Source: Nitrososphaerota archaeon (GTDB lineage Archaea > Thermoproteota > Nitrososphaeria > Nitrososphaerales > CADDZS01). Taken from it: a DNA stretch of 40,580 nt. The stretch spans positions 1 to 40,580 of the forward strand of contig DAHVAI010000309.1 of the NCBI GenBank assembly GCA_027314685.1, given 5' to 3'. The notes under the pieces are model-generated. The model was not told the DNA's origin. It saw only the letters and a list, made by a program, of their open reading frames with translations, and searched no databases. Each line of letters starts with the position of its first letter. The stretch's first letter is position 1. Made by a program: the position numbers and the translations under genes. Shown in pieces: positions 25,001 to 33,578 of the stretch.

Positions 25001-25681
25001 ATGAACCAGATAAAAACCGCCAAATCGCTCCTCTCGTGGAGTGGAGGTAAGGACGGTTCACTATCTTATCATGTGCTTAAGGGAAGTAAGGATCTCGAAA
25101 CTGTTGGATTACTCACTACAGTCACATCCGATTACCAGCGGATAAGCATGCATGGTGTCCGTCGTGAACTACTCCACCTACAGGCTAAGGAGCTGGGTTT
25201 GCCTTTGTACGAGGTCATGATACCAAAGAACGCCACTAATGAAATCTATGAAGATAACATGTCAAAAAGGATTCTAGAACTGAAGGGAAGGGAAGGAATT
25301 TCTCAAGTAGTGTTCGGAGATCTATTCCTGCAAGATGTTAGATCGTATAGGGAGCATTTCCTAGCAAAGCTGGGTCTTGACTGCTATTTCCCGATCTGGG
25401 GAAGGGACACCACACAGTTGGCAGAGTCCTTCATACGAAATGGATTTAGGGCAAAGGTCTGCTGCGTGGATCCCAAGAAAATTGGTTGTGAATTCTGCGG
25501 AAGAGAGTACGATTTCGATTTTCTTACAGCTCTTCCCAAGGGCGCGGACCTATGCGGAGAAAACGGCGAGTTTCATACGTTTGTCTACGCCGGCCCAATT
25601 TTTCAAAAGAACATTGACGTGAAGGTCGGGGAAGTTGTCGAGAGAGAAGGTTTCTACTTTGCGGATATCCTGCCTGCCTAG
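25001..25681 (+). CDS. dph6: Diphthine--ammonia ligase (Dph6-like PP-loop ATPase)
   Basis: Catalyses the final amidation of diphthine to diphthamide on elongation factor 2, using ATP and ammonia. The 226-residue protein has the PP-loop SWSGGKDGS at residues 12-20, followed by GVRRELLHLQAKELGLPLYEVMIP and VVFGDLFLQDVRSYRE. The GxDLCGENGEFHTFVYAGP segment characteristic of this family lies near 180-198. Diphthamide is confined to archaea and eukaryotes, which supports the archaeal assignment. The gene converges on the DUF4443-like gene and their stop codons share the palindrome CTAG. Confidence 0.92.
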   Translation: MNQIKTAKSLLSWSGGKDGSLSYHVLKGSKDLETVGLLTTVTSDYQRISMHGVRRELLHLQAKELGLPLYEVMIPKNATNEIYEDNMSKRILELKGREGISQVVFGDLFLQDVRSYREHFLAKLGLDCYFPIWGRDTTQLAESFIRNGFRAKVCCVDPKKIGCEFCGREYDFDFLTALPKGADLCGENGEFHTFVYAGPIFQKNIDVKVGEVVEREGFYFADILPA

Positions 25682-26313
25682 AGTATGGTCAGGGCCGCTG
25701 CGAAAGCACCATTCTCTGCAATCGAACTCGAATCTGCCCAGCTCACGATTACTACGTCTCTGTTCTTCGGCTTTCCCTGAGATCTGATTGTTTTCCAAGG
25801 TTCCGACGGACCAAGTGCTTCACAGTCTGCGTCTTCGGATTTTTCAACACCCGGAATCATGAATTTGTTTGAAACATAAACTACAGTCAGAGCTCCACCT
25901 GCGCCAACCCTGATCGAGGCATCTCTCTGCTCGATGCCATTACGAATCTTGCCTTCTCCGCCTCGCACAATTATTGACCAAGCGTACTTGCCCAAGCCAA
26001 GGGGCCTTGATTCTACAAGAGAGGAAAAAGGAAGCGATTTTGAAACCGATATGAATTCATTTCTACCGGTTTCAGTGAGCGAGCAACCCTTTGCGTCAAC
26101 CGATATCAGCCTGCAGTTCTTGAGTCTGGCTATGAGGGTTCTCACCTCCCCTTGACCCAAACCAGTAAGCTGACCAAGCCTAGCCCGGCCCAAGTTTGTC
26201 TTTGAGCTCCCTATCGCAATGAGAGCTTTCAGAATTTCGACTTCGCCGTAAGAGACCTTCGGACCTTTGTAGTCCGAGGCTAAAACGGCCTGAATCTGCT
26301 TCTTTAATGCCAC
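25678..26313 (-). CDS. DUF4443-like protein with N-terminal winged helix
   Basis: A 211-residue protein. The N-terminal part (about 20-90) reads as a winged helix (SKTNLGRARLGQLTGLGQGEVRTLIARLKNCRLISVDAKGCSLTETGRNEF). The C-terminal part, with SIRVGAGGALTVVYVSNKFMIPGVE, resembles the DUF4443 domain found mainly in Nitrososphaerota and relatives. The role is unknown; the combination suggests a small-molecule-sensing transcription factor. GTG 26313 is the start, with an AT-rich box around 26350. DUF4443 is named from memory of the family pattern and needs a profile search. Confidence 0.7.
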   Translation of the reverse strand: MALKKQIQAVLASDYKGPKVSYGEVEILKALIAIGSSKTNLGRARLGQLTGLGQGEVRTLIARLKNCRLISVDAKGCSLTETGRNEFISVSKSLPFSSLVESRPLGLGKYAWSIIVRGGEGKIRNGIEQRDASIRVGAGGALTVVYVSNKFMIPGVEKSEDADCEALGPSEPWKTIRSQGKPKNRDVVIVSWADSSSIAENGAFAAALTIL

Positions 26314-26417
26314 TTTCTTATGCCTAAATCAACAAACTTTCCTCAAATCAAATAAGTCTTCTCGGAAAAGTTCTTGCTAATCGAATATTGTGGGAAAAGT
26401 GACTCAATTTGTGATGA

Positions 26418-26425
26418 CACTTAAG
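26418..26425 (+). promoter_or_regulatory. TATA-like box of the 109-residue unknown gene
   Basis: CACTTAAG centred about 29 bases before TTG 26451, supporting that start over ATG 26466. Confidence 0.4.
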
Positions 26426-26450
26426 CAGAAATACCCTACTTCTGTTTCCA

Positions 26451-26780
26451 TTGGGAGAAGCACTCATGCATTATCTTCTGATAAGCATTCACTCGCCCGC
26501 TGCAGAAGCTGTGGCTCATGAACTGGGCCAGATCCTTCTATCAAAACAGATTGTAGCGCCAGGATTTACTTTGACTGCTCTAGATACCTACGCCTTTCTT
26601 GAGTTCCCGGAAGCTACAAGCGAAACAACAGATGCCATTGAGTCAGAGATCCAGTCTTGGATCTCGAACAAACACCGAGGATTGAGGCAACGCAAAGTAA
26701 GTGGAAGACGCCAAAAGCAGAACCTAGGTATGCCCGCTGAAGCGGCGACAGACATTGTGTATCTTGAGATCAGGAAATAG
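26451..26780 (+). CDS. Hypothetical protein, 109 residues
   Basis: Not recognised. An amphipathic N-terminal half (MHYLLISIHSPAAEAVAHELGQILLSKQ) suggests an alpha/beta fold with an exposed His-Ser-Pro loop, and the C-terminal third is basic (RGLRQRKVSGRRQKQ). No transmembrane segment or signal peptide. The upstream promoter-like box and the codon usage resemble neighbouring genes, so it is probably real. It converges on the cobalamin-binding protein gene 18 bases away. Confidence 0.6.
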   Translation: MGEALMHYLLISIHSPAAEAVAHELGQILLSKQIVAPGFTLTALDTYAFLEFPEATSETTDAIESEIQSWISNKHRGLRQRKVSGRRQKQNLGMPAEAATDIVYLEIRK

Positions 26781-26798
26781 AATAGGCGGGTCAGATTG

Positions 26799-27779
26799 CT
26801 AGCAGTATATTCCAATTGAAAGCGAGTATGCAGCACCTCTCGGCATGCGATAATCAGAAAACGTTTCCGGATGCAAGAGGTATGCCATGATTTCCAATCC
26901 GTCTACCAACCTAGGTCCAGAACGGCTGTAGTATGAGCCGCCGTCCAATACATAGACCCTGCCCTCTCTTACTGCTTTTAGATTTCCCCAGCCTTGACAC
27001 TTGGTAAGAGCTTCTATTTCCTGTAATGTTCTTTCTACGTTGTAACCACAGACGGTGAAAAAAATAGCATCGGGATCTGCTCTAACAACATCCTCCCATA
27101 AAACGATTGTCGACGGTTCGCCGTGTTTACCTAGTACTTCCTTTCCACCAGCATAGTCGACAAGCTCAGGCATCCAATGTCCGGAGCAATAGATCGGGTC
27201 CATCCATTCAAGGCATACAACTCTGAGTTTATCAAAGCCTTCACATCTCTTTCGTACTTCGCCAATTCTTTTCTGAAGTTCAGAAACTGCTCTTTCCGCT
27301 TTCTCGACTTCTCCCGTTGCGCGTCCAACTCTAATAATGTCTTCAAGAACGTCTGCAATCGTGTGTGGCGTTAGCGAAAGAACACTCGGCTTCGGTTCTA
27401 AACATCCAATTGCCCTAGACACATCGCTCAAAGGAGTCGCACATACTTCACAGAGCTCCTGCGTGATTATCAGGTCAGGTTTCAAAGATTTCAACAACTG
27501 TTCATCGATCTCGTATAGCGAGTTTCCCTTTGTCAGCGTTGATAAAACCGATTCATCAATTTCCCTGTTGTTCATTTTTGTTGTGTCAAACACAGAACGC
27601 ATTACCACGGGCTTTTTTGTGATCGATGGCGGATAGTCGCATTCATGCGTAACCCCTACCAAGTTTTGTTCCAAGCCGAGCAACGCTACAATTTCTGTCG
27701 CGCTGGGAAGCGTTGTGACAATCCTGATTTGACGAGAAACCTTCGCCTCGTCTTCCAATTGATGCGTTCTGGAAGTCAC
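26799..27779 (-). CDS. Cobalamin-binding protein (BtuF-like), no signal peptide
   Basis: A 326-residue protein with the class-III solute-binding fold of BtuF/FhuD proteins. Visible are RIVTTLPSATEIVALLGLEQNLVGVTHECDYPP (opening strands and helix), LKPDLIITQELCEVC, VVCLEWMDPIYCSGHWMPELVDYAGG and SRSGPRLVDGLEIMAYLLHPE. It has no signal peptide or membrane anchor, so it probably acts in the cytoplasm. Such soluble BtuF-like proteins are common in archaea, perhaps for corrinoid handling. GTG 27779 starts 3 bases after the stop of the upstream unknown gene, so the two are co-transcribed. Cys is unusually frequent. Confidence 0.88.
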   Translation of the reverse strand: MTSRTHQLEDEAKVSRQIRIVTTLPSATEIVALLGLEQNLVGVTHECDYPPSITKKPVVMRSVFDTTKMNNREIDESVLSTLTKGNSLYEIDEQLLKSLKPDLIITQELCEVCATPLSDVSRAIGCLEPKPSVLSLTPHTIADVLEDIIRVGRATGEVEKAERAVSELQKRIGEVRKRCEGFDKLRVVCLEWMDPIYCSGHWMPELVDYAGGKEVLGKHGEPSTIVLWEDVVRADPDAIFFTVCGYNVERTLQEIEALTKCQGWGNLKAVREGRVYVLDGGSYYSRSGPRLVDGLEIMAYLLHPETFSDYRMPRGAAYSLSIGIYC

Positions 27780-27782
27780 TCA

Positions 27783-28145
27783 TTACACCGCAAATGTCAT
27801 TGACACATCTAACCCGAGTGGAACGCTGAAGCCTATAGCGTATGACAGTGCATCTAGATACTTGGCAAGCTGAGAAAATGCGTGCTTTATCTTCAGAATC
27901 CATTGATCCAAAGAGTCTAGAAGGCTTGCGGTTATCGCTTTGCCAAATCTAAGCTCTCTCCGTCCTTCTCCCAGCTCATTATGAATTAGATAGTTCATCT
28001 TGCCTACAATTCCGAAAAAAGTTCCGAGCAAACTATAAGATTTGGATTCGATTTGTGTCTTGTCAGTGATCTCCGAGAGACCTTCTATTGAATGAACTAG
28101 ATCATCAAGCTCTGCTGCAACACCATCTTCAGTTATGTCTGCCAA
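27783..28145 (-). CDS. Hypothetical helical protein upstream of the cobalamin-binding protein
   Basis: A 120-residue protein with no recognised domain. It looks mainly helical, with an acidic N-terminus and a moderately hydrophobic C-terminal third (ALSYAIGFSVPLGLDVSMTF) that may touch the membrane but is too polar for a confident transmembrane call. Start is TTG 28145, with an AT-rich box at 28179-28188. Its stop is 3 bases before the GTG of the BtuF-like gene, so the two form an operon and may act together in corrinoid handling; that is inference from position only. Confidence 0.6.
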   Translation of the reverse strand: MADITEDGVAAELDDLVHSIEGLSEITDKTQIESKSYSLLGTFFGIVGKMNYLIHNELGEGRRELRFGKAITASLLDSLDQWILKIKHAFSQLAKYLDALSYAIGFSVPLGLDVSMTFAV

Positions 28146-28178
28146 TATTTTTCACTGAACCATTGAGTAAGTTACTGT

Positions 28179-28188
28179 AATTTAAATT
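28179..28188 (-). promoter_or_regulatory. TATA-like box of the unknown/BtuF-like operon
   Basis: AATTTAAATT, about 38 bases before TTG 28145. Confidence 0.4.
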
Positions 28189-28207
28189 GGGACAAAGGCG
28201 CGTGAGC

Positions 28208-29233
28208 CTACCGTGTGAAATCGAACGCTTCAGACATGTTGTTCGCTATCGCATCCCTAGTAGAAAGCGGCGACAAGCCATAGTTATCTTCGACGAATTT
28301 GAGGTTGGAAGTATGGTCGTTGGTTACGCTGTCTATAAGTCCAGGCTTTGCGTACGGTGAGATGACTAGGCAAGGCACCCTGAACCCATAGCCGTACTGG
28401 TCAACCTGCGGAGGAACAACGTGGTCGTAAAACCCGCCGTAATCATCCCAAGTAACAAAGAGTGCAGACGCATTCCAGTAGGTACTGGATCCGACGGAGT
28501 TGACAATGTCATTCGCTACAGAGGTTTCCCCAATTTGAATGTTCTTTGGTGGATGCTCGTCTCCACTGGGAGCCCCTATTATCCAAGAGACCTGAGAAAG
28601 ATTCCCGTTATTCAGATCAGAGTCAAAAGAGTTTTCAGACGCAAAATTGTTTGTCTTTATTGAAGGATTATTCTGGACATAGGCGAAGTTTTCAGACCAT
28701 TGTGTGAATCCGTAGACTTTCCACGAGATGCCCTTCTGATCTAACTGCTGAAAGATTGGAGGGAAGTTTAGCGGCACGGGCACGTTGTCGTCCTTGATTC
28801 CACCTGCAGTTCCAGCGATCAGATACAGGTGATTTGGTGCACTTTCACTCATGACGGATGTGAAGTACTTGTCGCAAAGGACGTAGTTGTCCGCAGCTGT
28901 GTAATAATGCATCAGATCGGACCGCTCGTAGTATCCCATTGTTTCGACGTTTTCTTCTGAATACACAAACCCGTCCATCTTGCCGCCATCGAAATCTGCG
29001 TGTGCCGAGTTCCAGTTGTGGTTCATATCGACAGGGGTGAGATTGGTATCGTGGTATGGCGAGACGCAGTTGACCTTTCCCGAACCTTTTGATTTTGGCA
29101 GGCAGATATTCTTGCCTAAATTTCCTTCAGCCTCAGGATAGGTCCCAAAGTAATTGTCGAACGTGTGGTTCTCCTGAAGTACTATTACTATGTGATCTAT
29201 CTTGGATTTTTTTCCACTCGCCAAGTGAAACAC
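28208..29233 (-). CDS. Phosphoesterase family protein (acid phosphatase/phospholipase C-like)
   Basis: A 341-residue alkaline-phosphatase-superfamily hydrolase of the PLC/AcpA group, which cleaves phosphomonoesters or phospholipids. Key segments are the opening [20 protein letters not shown] with the metal Glu-Asn and catalytic Thr, DHNW-like [47 protein letters not shown] with the metal Asps and His, and [16 protein letters not shown]. Relatives are normally secreted, but the frame is closed by a stop a few codons upstream of GTG 29233, so no signal peptide can be coded here. Either it works inside the cell or its N-terminus has been lost. Divergent from the sedolisin gene. Confidence 0.9.
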   Translation of the reverse strand: MFHLASGKKSKIDHIVIVLQENHTFDNYFGTYPEAEGNLGKNICLPKSKGSGKVNCVSPYHDTNLTPVDMNHNWNSAHADFDGGKMDGFVYSEENVETMGYYERSDLMHYYTAADNYVLCDKYFTSVMSESAPNHLYLIAGTAGGIKDDNVPVPLNFPPIFQQLDQKGISWKVYGFTQWSENFAYVQNNPSIKTNNFASENSFDSDLNNGNLSQVSWIIGAPSGDEHPPKNIQIGETSVANDIVNSVGSSTYWNASALFVTWDDYGGFYDHVVPPQVDQYGYGFRVPCLVISPYAKPGLIDSVTNDHTSNLKFVEDNYGLSPLSTRDAIANNMSEAFDFTR

Positions 29234-29361
29234 TTGTCGAAATTATGGTTCAAGTAATAGAGAAGGTTTTTGGAAAATGAAATGTTGTGCCTTTGCAATG
29301 GAAAGCGCAAGAACCAAAAGCAAATCTAGATCATCCACTTACTTTTCTCGGGCTGTTCTAG

Positions 29362-30963
29362 TTGTCAGCAAGAAGAGTTGTTATTGGTGGGAGTGAGCGA
29401 TATGGTGTACTCGGCGCAGTTGAAATTGGTCCTGTGGATCCACATGAAACTATCGAACTTGCCATCGTTTTGAGACCGAACCCGGAATCGATTCAATCAC
29501 TCAAGCAACTAGTTAACGACCTCGCGTCCAAGAAATCTGTTATAGAAAGATCGTACATCTCGCGTCTAGAATTTGCAAACAGATCGTTTGGTTCGAGCGA
29601 AAGCGATTTGCAGCTAGTTAGACAGTTCGCTAGCGACAACGGTCTCGAAATTCTGTCTAGTTCTCCTAGGCGCACGGCTCTTGTTTCTGGCGAAATAGGT
29701 CAACTGACAGAGCTATTTGGCGTCGAGATGAGGCGCTACCGTCATCCAGCGAAGATAGAGTTTCGAGGGAGAATTGGACCAATTTCTGTACCAATGGAGC
29801 TCGGCGATGTCGTACGGGCGGTATTGGGTTTCGACAACAGACCTCAGGCAAGAACACACTTTCGCCCACTACTTCCTGGTCAAGCTACTGTCTCGTCGTA
29901 CACCCCCATCCAGTTGGCAAAGCTGTATAGTTTTCCGACTGGCGTGGATGGAAGTGGCCAATCAATTGGAATCATCGAGCTTGGTGGTGGGTTTGTCCAA
30001 AGTGATCTTGATACCTATTTCTCCGGCCTAGGCATGAATACCCCAAAGATAGCTGCCGTCTCGGTCGATGGCGGCTCGAACGCTCCTACGGGCGACCCTT
30101 CGGGACCTGACGGCGAGGTGATGCTGGACATCGAAGTAGCAGGAAACATTGCTCCGGCGTCACAGATTACAGTCTACTTTGCACCCAACACTGACAAGGG
30201 ATTCTTAGACGCTGTTATTACTGCGATGCACGACCAACAGAACAAGCCATCAGTTATTTCCATCAGCTGGGGTAGCGCTGAAGATACTTGGACTTCTCAG
30301 GCTCTCCAAGCGTTCAACCAGGCTTTCCAAGATTCCTCGACACTAGGTGTAACGTTCTGCGCCGCGGCTGGAGATAGTGGATCATCAGATGGGCAAACCG
30401 ATGGCCTGGCGCACGTGGATTTTCCAGCCTCTTCTCCATTTGTTCTCGGTTGTGGCGGAACGAGGCTAATGTCAAACAGCGAGAGAATAACGAGTGAAGT
30501 TGTCTGGAATGATGAATCCATTGGCGGAGGAGCAACCGGCGGCGGAGTGAGTAGTGTTTTTTCTCTGCCAGCTTGGCAGCAGATTATAGGTGTGCCACCT
30601 TCGGCAAACCCCGGTGGGCAAATAGGGCGAGGAGTTCCCGACGTATCCGGCGATGCTGATCCAGCAACAGGATATGAAGTGAGAGTGGATGGTCAGGATA
30701 CAGTGTTCGGTGGAACGAGTGCGGTAGCGCCGCTGTGGTCCTCGTTGTTAATACTGTTGGCGCAAAGTCTCGGAAAACCCTTGGGGTTTGTGAACCCAAT
30801 ACTCTACGATAAACTTGTGACAATTCAGTCAGGTTTAGAGATTGAGAAAGGATTTGACGACATTACTCAGGGGAACAATGGCGCTTACAAGGCAGGTAGA
30901 GGTTGGGATGCATGCACAGGTCTTGGAAGTCCGGAAGGACAGAGCCTCTTGGCCGCGCTTTGA
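29362..30963 (+). CDS. Sedolisin/kumamolisin-type serine-carboxyl peptidase (S53)
   Basis: An acid-active endopeptidase, 533 residues. A pro-domain (about 1-165, Pro-kumamolisin type) is followed by the subtilisin-like catalytic domain with the full set of residues. These are Glu 252 and Asp 256 in PDGEVMLDIEV, Asp 338 in AAAGDSGS and the nucleophile Ser 453 in GGTSAVAPLW. A C-terminal calcium site is suggested by GFDDITQGNNGAY. No classical signal peptide is visible after TTG 29362, yet these enzymes are usually exported, so a non-standard export route or a mis-set start is possible. S53 peptidases suit acidic habitats such as peat or acid soil. Confidence 0.93.
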   Translation: MSARRVVIGGSERYGVLGAVEIGPVDPHETIELAIVLRPNPESIQSLKQLVNDLASKKSVIERSYISRLEFANRSFGSSESDLQLVRQFASDNGLEILSSSPRRTALVSGEIGQLTELFGVEMRRYRHPAKIEFRGRIGPISVPMELGDVVRAVLGFDNRPQARTHFRPLLPGQATVSSYTPIQLAKLYSFPTGVDGSGQSIGIIELGGGFVQSDLDTYFSGLGMNTPKIAAVSVDGGSNAPTGDPSGPDGEVMLDIEVAGNIAPASQITVYFAPNTDKGFLDAVITAMHDQQNKPSVISISWGSAEDTWTSQALQAFNQAFQDSSTLGVTFCAAAGDSGSSDGQTDGLAHVDFPASSPFVLGCGGTRLMSNSERITSEVVWNDESIGGGATGGGVSSVFSLPAWQQIIGVPPSANPGGQIGRGVPDVSGDADPATGYEVRVDGQDTVFGGTSAVAPLWSSLLILLAQSLGKPLGFVNPILYDKLVTIQSGLEIEKGFDDITQGNNGAYKAGRGWDACTGLGSPEGQSLLAAL

Positions 30964-31011
30964 CTTTTTGCAAAAGCACGAAACAATAACTTTTTGACAG
31001 TCTGCTCTGAG

Positions 31012-31019
31012 GTTATACG
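31012..31019 (+). promoter_or_regulatory. TATA-like box of the exporter gene
   Basis: GTTATACG, about 55 bases before TTG 31071, leaving room for a leader that contains the dyad at 31027-31042. Confidence 0.4.
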
Positions 31020-31026
31020 GTTCTAC

Positions 31027-31042
31027 GTCCGTAATTTCGGAC
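31027..31042. promoter_or_regulatory. Inverted repeat GTCCG-N6-CGGAC, candidate exporter operator
   Basis: GTCCGTAATTTCGGAC has perfect 5-base arms between the TATA-like box and the start codon, where a repressor would block initiation. Drug exporters are commonly under such control, but no regulator gene is adjacent. Confidence 0.4.
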
Positions 31043-31070
31043 TACGTTTTTCGTGATGAGGTAGTTCGCG

Positions 31071-32762
31071 TTGGTGCAATACAAGTGGACAGTTCTAACT
31101 AACACGACTATTGGCGTGTTAATGGCTACTATAGACGGGACCATAGTTCTTATCTCGCTTCCAGCCATTTTCAGAGGAATTGGGATTAACCCTCTCGCCC
31201 AGGGTACATTCCAGTATCTTCTCTGGATCTTGTTTGGTTACAGCGTTGTCACAGCGACTTTGCTAGTCACATTCGGACGCATTTCTGATATGTTTGGCAG
31301 GGTAAGGTTCTACAACATTGGGTACGTCATTTTCACTGTTGGTTCACTCCTAGCATACCTGACCCCAAACAAAGGATCTGAAGGAGCAATCGAGCTCATA
31401 ATCTTCAGATTGATTCAAGGTGTTGGTGCAGCGTTCTTGTGGTCAAACAGTGCTGCCATAGTCACTGATGCTTTTCCCCGAAACGAACGAGGATATGCAT
31501 TGGGTATCAACATGATTGCCGCTCTCGTTGGCTCTTTGACTGGCTTGATTATGGGAGGTGTACTTGCGACGATTGACTGGCGATTGATCTTTCTTGTAAG
31601 CGTGCCGGTGGGGGTCATCGGGACTTTGTGGTCTTACTTGAAACTCAAGGAAATGCCGATCGTGAACAAGAAGCAGAAGCTCGACGTTTGGGGAAATGTC
31701 GCATTTGCGCTTGGCCTCACTCTGCTCTTGATCGGCGTCACGTATGGTCTAATGCCGTACAATGGAGCAGACATGGGATGGGGAGACCCATACGTCGCAT
31801 CATCTCTTGTAGTAGGACTGGCTCTACTTGTTGCGTTTCCATTCATCGAGATGAAAGTCGAAGATCCGATGTTCAGGCTTAGCCTCTTCAAGAGTCGAGC
31901 CTTCAGCGCGGGAAACTTTGCGGGTCTCTTAGCTTCGGTCGGGAGAGGCGGGGTGCAACTCATGCTCATCATACTGTTGCAAGGAATATGGCTACCACTT
32001 CACCATTACAGTTACCAGTCCACTCCGTTTTGGTCGGGTCTTTACATTACTCCGATGCTTGCAGGGTTTGTTATCATGGGACCCCTAAGCGGAAAGATAT
32101 CGGACAGGAGAGGTGCGAGAGCTCTTGCCACGATTGGAATGCTTGTCACAGCCGCTTCGTTCATCGCGCTTTCTTTCATTCCATTCAATTTCTCTTTCAT
32201 AGAGTTCGCCGCAATTATCTTCATCATGGGTCTGGGCGGTGGATTGTTTGCCTCTCCAAACTCTGCATCCATAATGAATTCGTCGCCAGCAGAGCATAGA
32301 GGCGCGGCTTCTGGAATGCGTGCTACAATGATGAATGTCGGCCAAACCGCAAGCCTTGCGGTCTTCTTTTCAATAGTGTTAATCGCGCTTGCAGCGAGTC
32401 TCCCAGGGGCTCTTGCTTCAGCAGTTACCAGTGCAGGTGCGCCGCAACTCGCACAGGCTTTCCAAAGTATACCTCCCACGAATGCGCTTTTTGCTGCATT
32501 CTTAGGCTACAATCCGGTTGGATCGATACTTAGTGCGATGCCGTCATCGGTAGTTTCTTCGATTCCACAATCGACGCAAGCTTACCTGACAGGAAATACT
32601 TTCTTTCCCAACGCAATTGCTCCCGCGTTCATGTCCGCACTCCGCACGACTTTCTACATAGGGGCCGCACTTTCGATAGTAGCTGCTATTGCCTCGGTGC
32701 TGAGAGGCTCACATATGCGTCAAATCCAAGAGATTGAAGAGATGGAATTAAGGAAGAAGTAG
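31071..32762 (+). CDS. MFS transporter, DHA2 (EmrB/QacA) drug-exporter type
   Basis: A 563-residue proton-driven antiporter with about 14 hydrophobic helices, as in the DHA2 family. The first helix carries [15 protein letters not shown]. The loop-2/3 motif is [20 protein letters not shown], and the motif-C-like helix is [27 protein letters not shown], ending in a Gly-rich antiporter segment. The second half has [17 protein letters not shown]. Start is TTG 31071. It probably exports toxic organics or antibiotics; in this setting it could also move a pathway intermediate. Preceded by a candidate operator. Confidence 0.93.
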   Translation: MVQYKWTVLTNTTIGVLMATIDGTIVLISLPAIFRGIGINPLAQGTFQYLLWILFGYSVVTATLLVTFGRISDMFGRVRFYNIGYVIFTVGSLLAYLTPNKGSEGAIELIIFRLIQGVGAAFLWSNSAAIVTDAFPRNERGYALGINMIAALVGSLTGLIMGGVLATIDWRLIFLVSVPVGVIGTLWSYLKLKEMPIVNKKQKLDVWGNVAFALGLTLLLIGVTYGLMPYNGADMGWGDPYVASSLVVGLALLVAFPFIEMKVEDPMFRLSLFKSRAFSAGNFAGLLASVGRGGVQLMLIILLQGIWLPLHHYSYQSTPFWSGLYITPMLAGFVIMGPLSGKISDRRGARALATIGMLVTAASFIALSFIPFNFSFIEFAAIIFIMGLGGGLFASPNSASIMNSSPAEHRGAASGMRATMMNVGQTASLAVFFSIVLIALAASLPGALASAVTSAGAPQLAQAFQSIPPTNALFAAFLGYNPVGSILSAMPSSVVSSIPQSTQAYLTGNTFFPNAIAPAFMSALRTTFYIGAALSIVAAIASVLRGSHMRQIQEIEEMELRKK

Positions 32763-32848
32763 ACAAGGGAAATTCGGAGTTCTAATATATGATCAGATAT
32801 GCATATGTGGAAGAAACGTTCATAGTGTGGTAGAGGGATTCTTTAGTT

Positions 32849-33562
32849 ATGCGCAAAACTAGATTGATTGTTTCGGCATGTCTTTTCGCCGTTCTGAGTC
32901 CTCTGGTGGTTTTGCCCGTGGCCGCTTCTTCTGGTGGAACAACACAATTTGCCGCCTACAACATTACTTTGACAAATGCGACCAAGACAACTTCGTTCGT
33001 GGTCAACGAATCAATAACCCCTTCGACAAATGGCATGTCCAATCTTGCTTTGCAGCTGGTTTCGAGCATGTCAAACTTAAGTTATTCAAGGCTGGTAAAC
33101 TCGACGTATGCTATGTTTCCAGTACTTCCTTCGGTAGGAAACCAGTCTTTCAGTTATCAGAGTCATAATTACTCTATTGCAGCATCAATTGTCCAGACTG
33201 GCAAGAGTTCCGCTACACTTTCTGGAGCAACCTACACCACAACAGACTATGCTTTTAGTGCAAACGCATCCTTGTCTGGGAGCCAAGAGTTTTCAGTTAG
33301 TGGCGATTTGGTAGTTCTTCCATCAGGTCTCGTTGATTCTGCGCAAGTCATGTACAAGGGGGCCACTGTGCAAGCGCAACTTGTCTCGACCAACCTATCA
33401 TTGAGTTCAAACTCGCCAGCTTCTTCTACGATGCGGACTGCTACAATAGCTGGAGGAGCTAGCGCGATCTTTGGAGTAGGAGCCCTGGTGTTTTACAAGC
33501 ATCGTTCTACTTCGCATTCCAGCCAAAGCAGAAATGACAAGCCGCTGTACCACGTAGACTAG
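32849..33562 (+). CDS. Secreted, C-terminally anchored Ser/Thr/Asn-rich protein
   Basis: Not assigned to a family. The 237-residue protein has an N-terminal signal peptide (residues about 5-26, LIVSACLFAVLSPLVVLPVAAS), a beta-rich Ser/Thr/Asn-rich ectodomain with many Asn-X-Ser/Thr glycosylation sequons, and a C-terminal transmembrane helix at about 197-218 (ATIAGGASAIFGVGALVFY) with a basic cytoplasmic tail. It lies 16 bases upstream of the ABC ATPase gene and is likely its partner, perhaps a surface component of the exporter. Function otherwise unknown. Confidence 0.75.
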   Translation: MRKTRLIVSACLFAVLSPLVVLPVAASSGGTTQFAAYNITLTNATKTTSFVVNESITPSTNGMSNLALQLVSSMSNLSYSRLVNSTYAMFPVLPSVGNQSFSYQSHNYSIAASIVQTGKSSATLSGATYTTTDYAFSANASLSGSQEFSVSGDLVVLPSGLVDSAQVMYKGATVQAQLVSTNLSLSSNSPASSTMRTATIAGGASAIFGVGALVFYKHRSTSHSSQSRNDKPLYHVD

Positions 33563-33578
33563 AGAACTGAACTCGCTT

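Noticed and set aside
29221..29236. CAAGTG-AAA-CACTTG dyad at the phosphoesterase start as an operator
   Set aside because: It overlaps the start codon region, is short, and no second copy was seen; likely chance.
32042..32479. 145-codon frame antisense to the exporter
   Set aside because: Shadow of the MFS gene; the plus-strand protein has helices and family motifs in this stretch.
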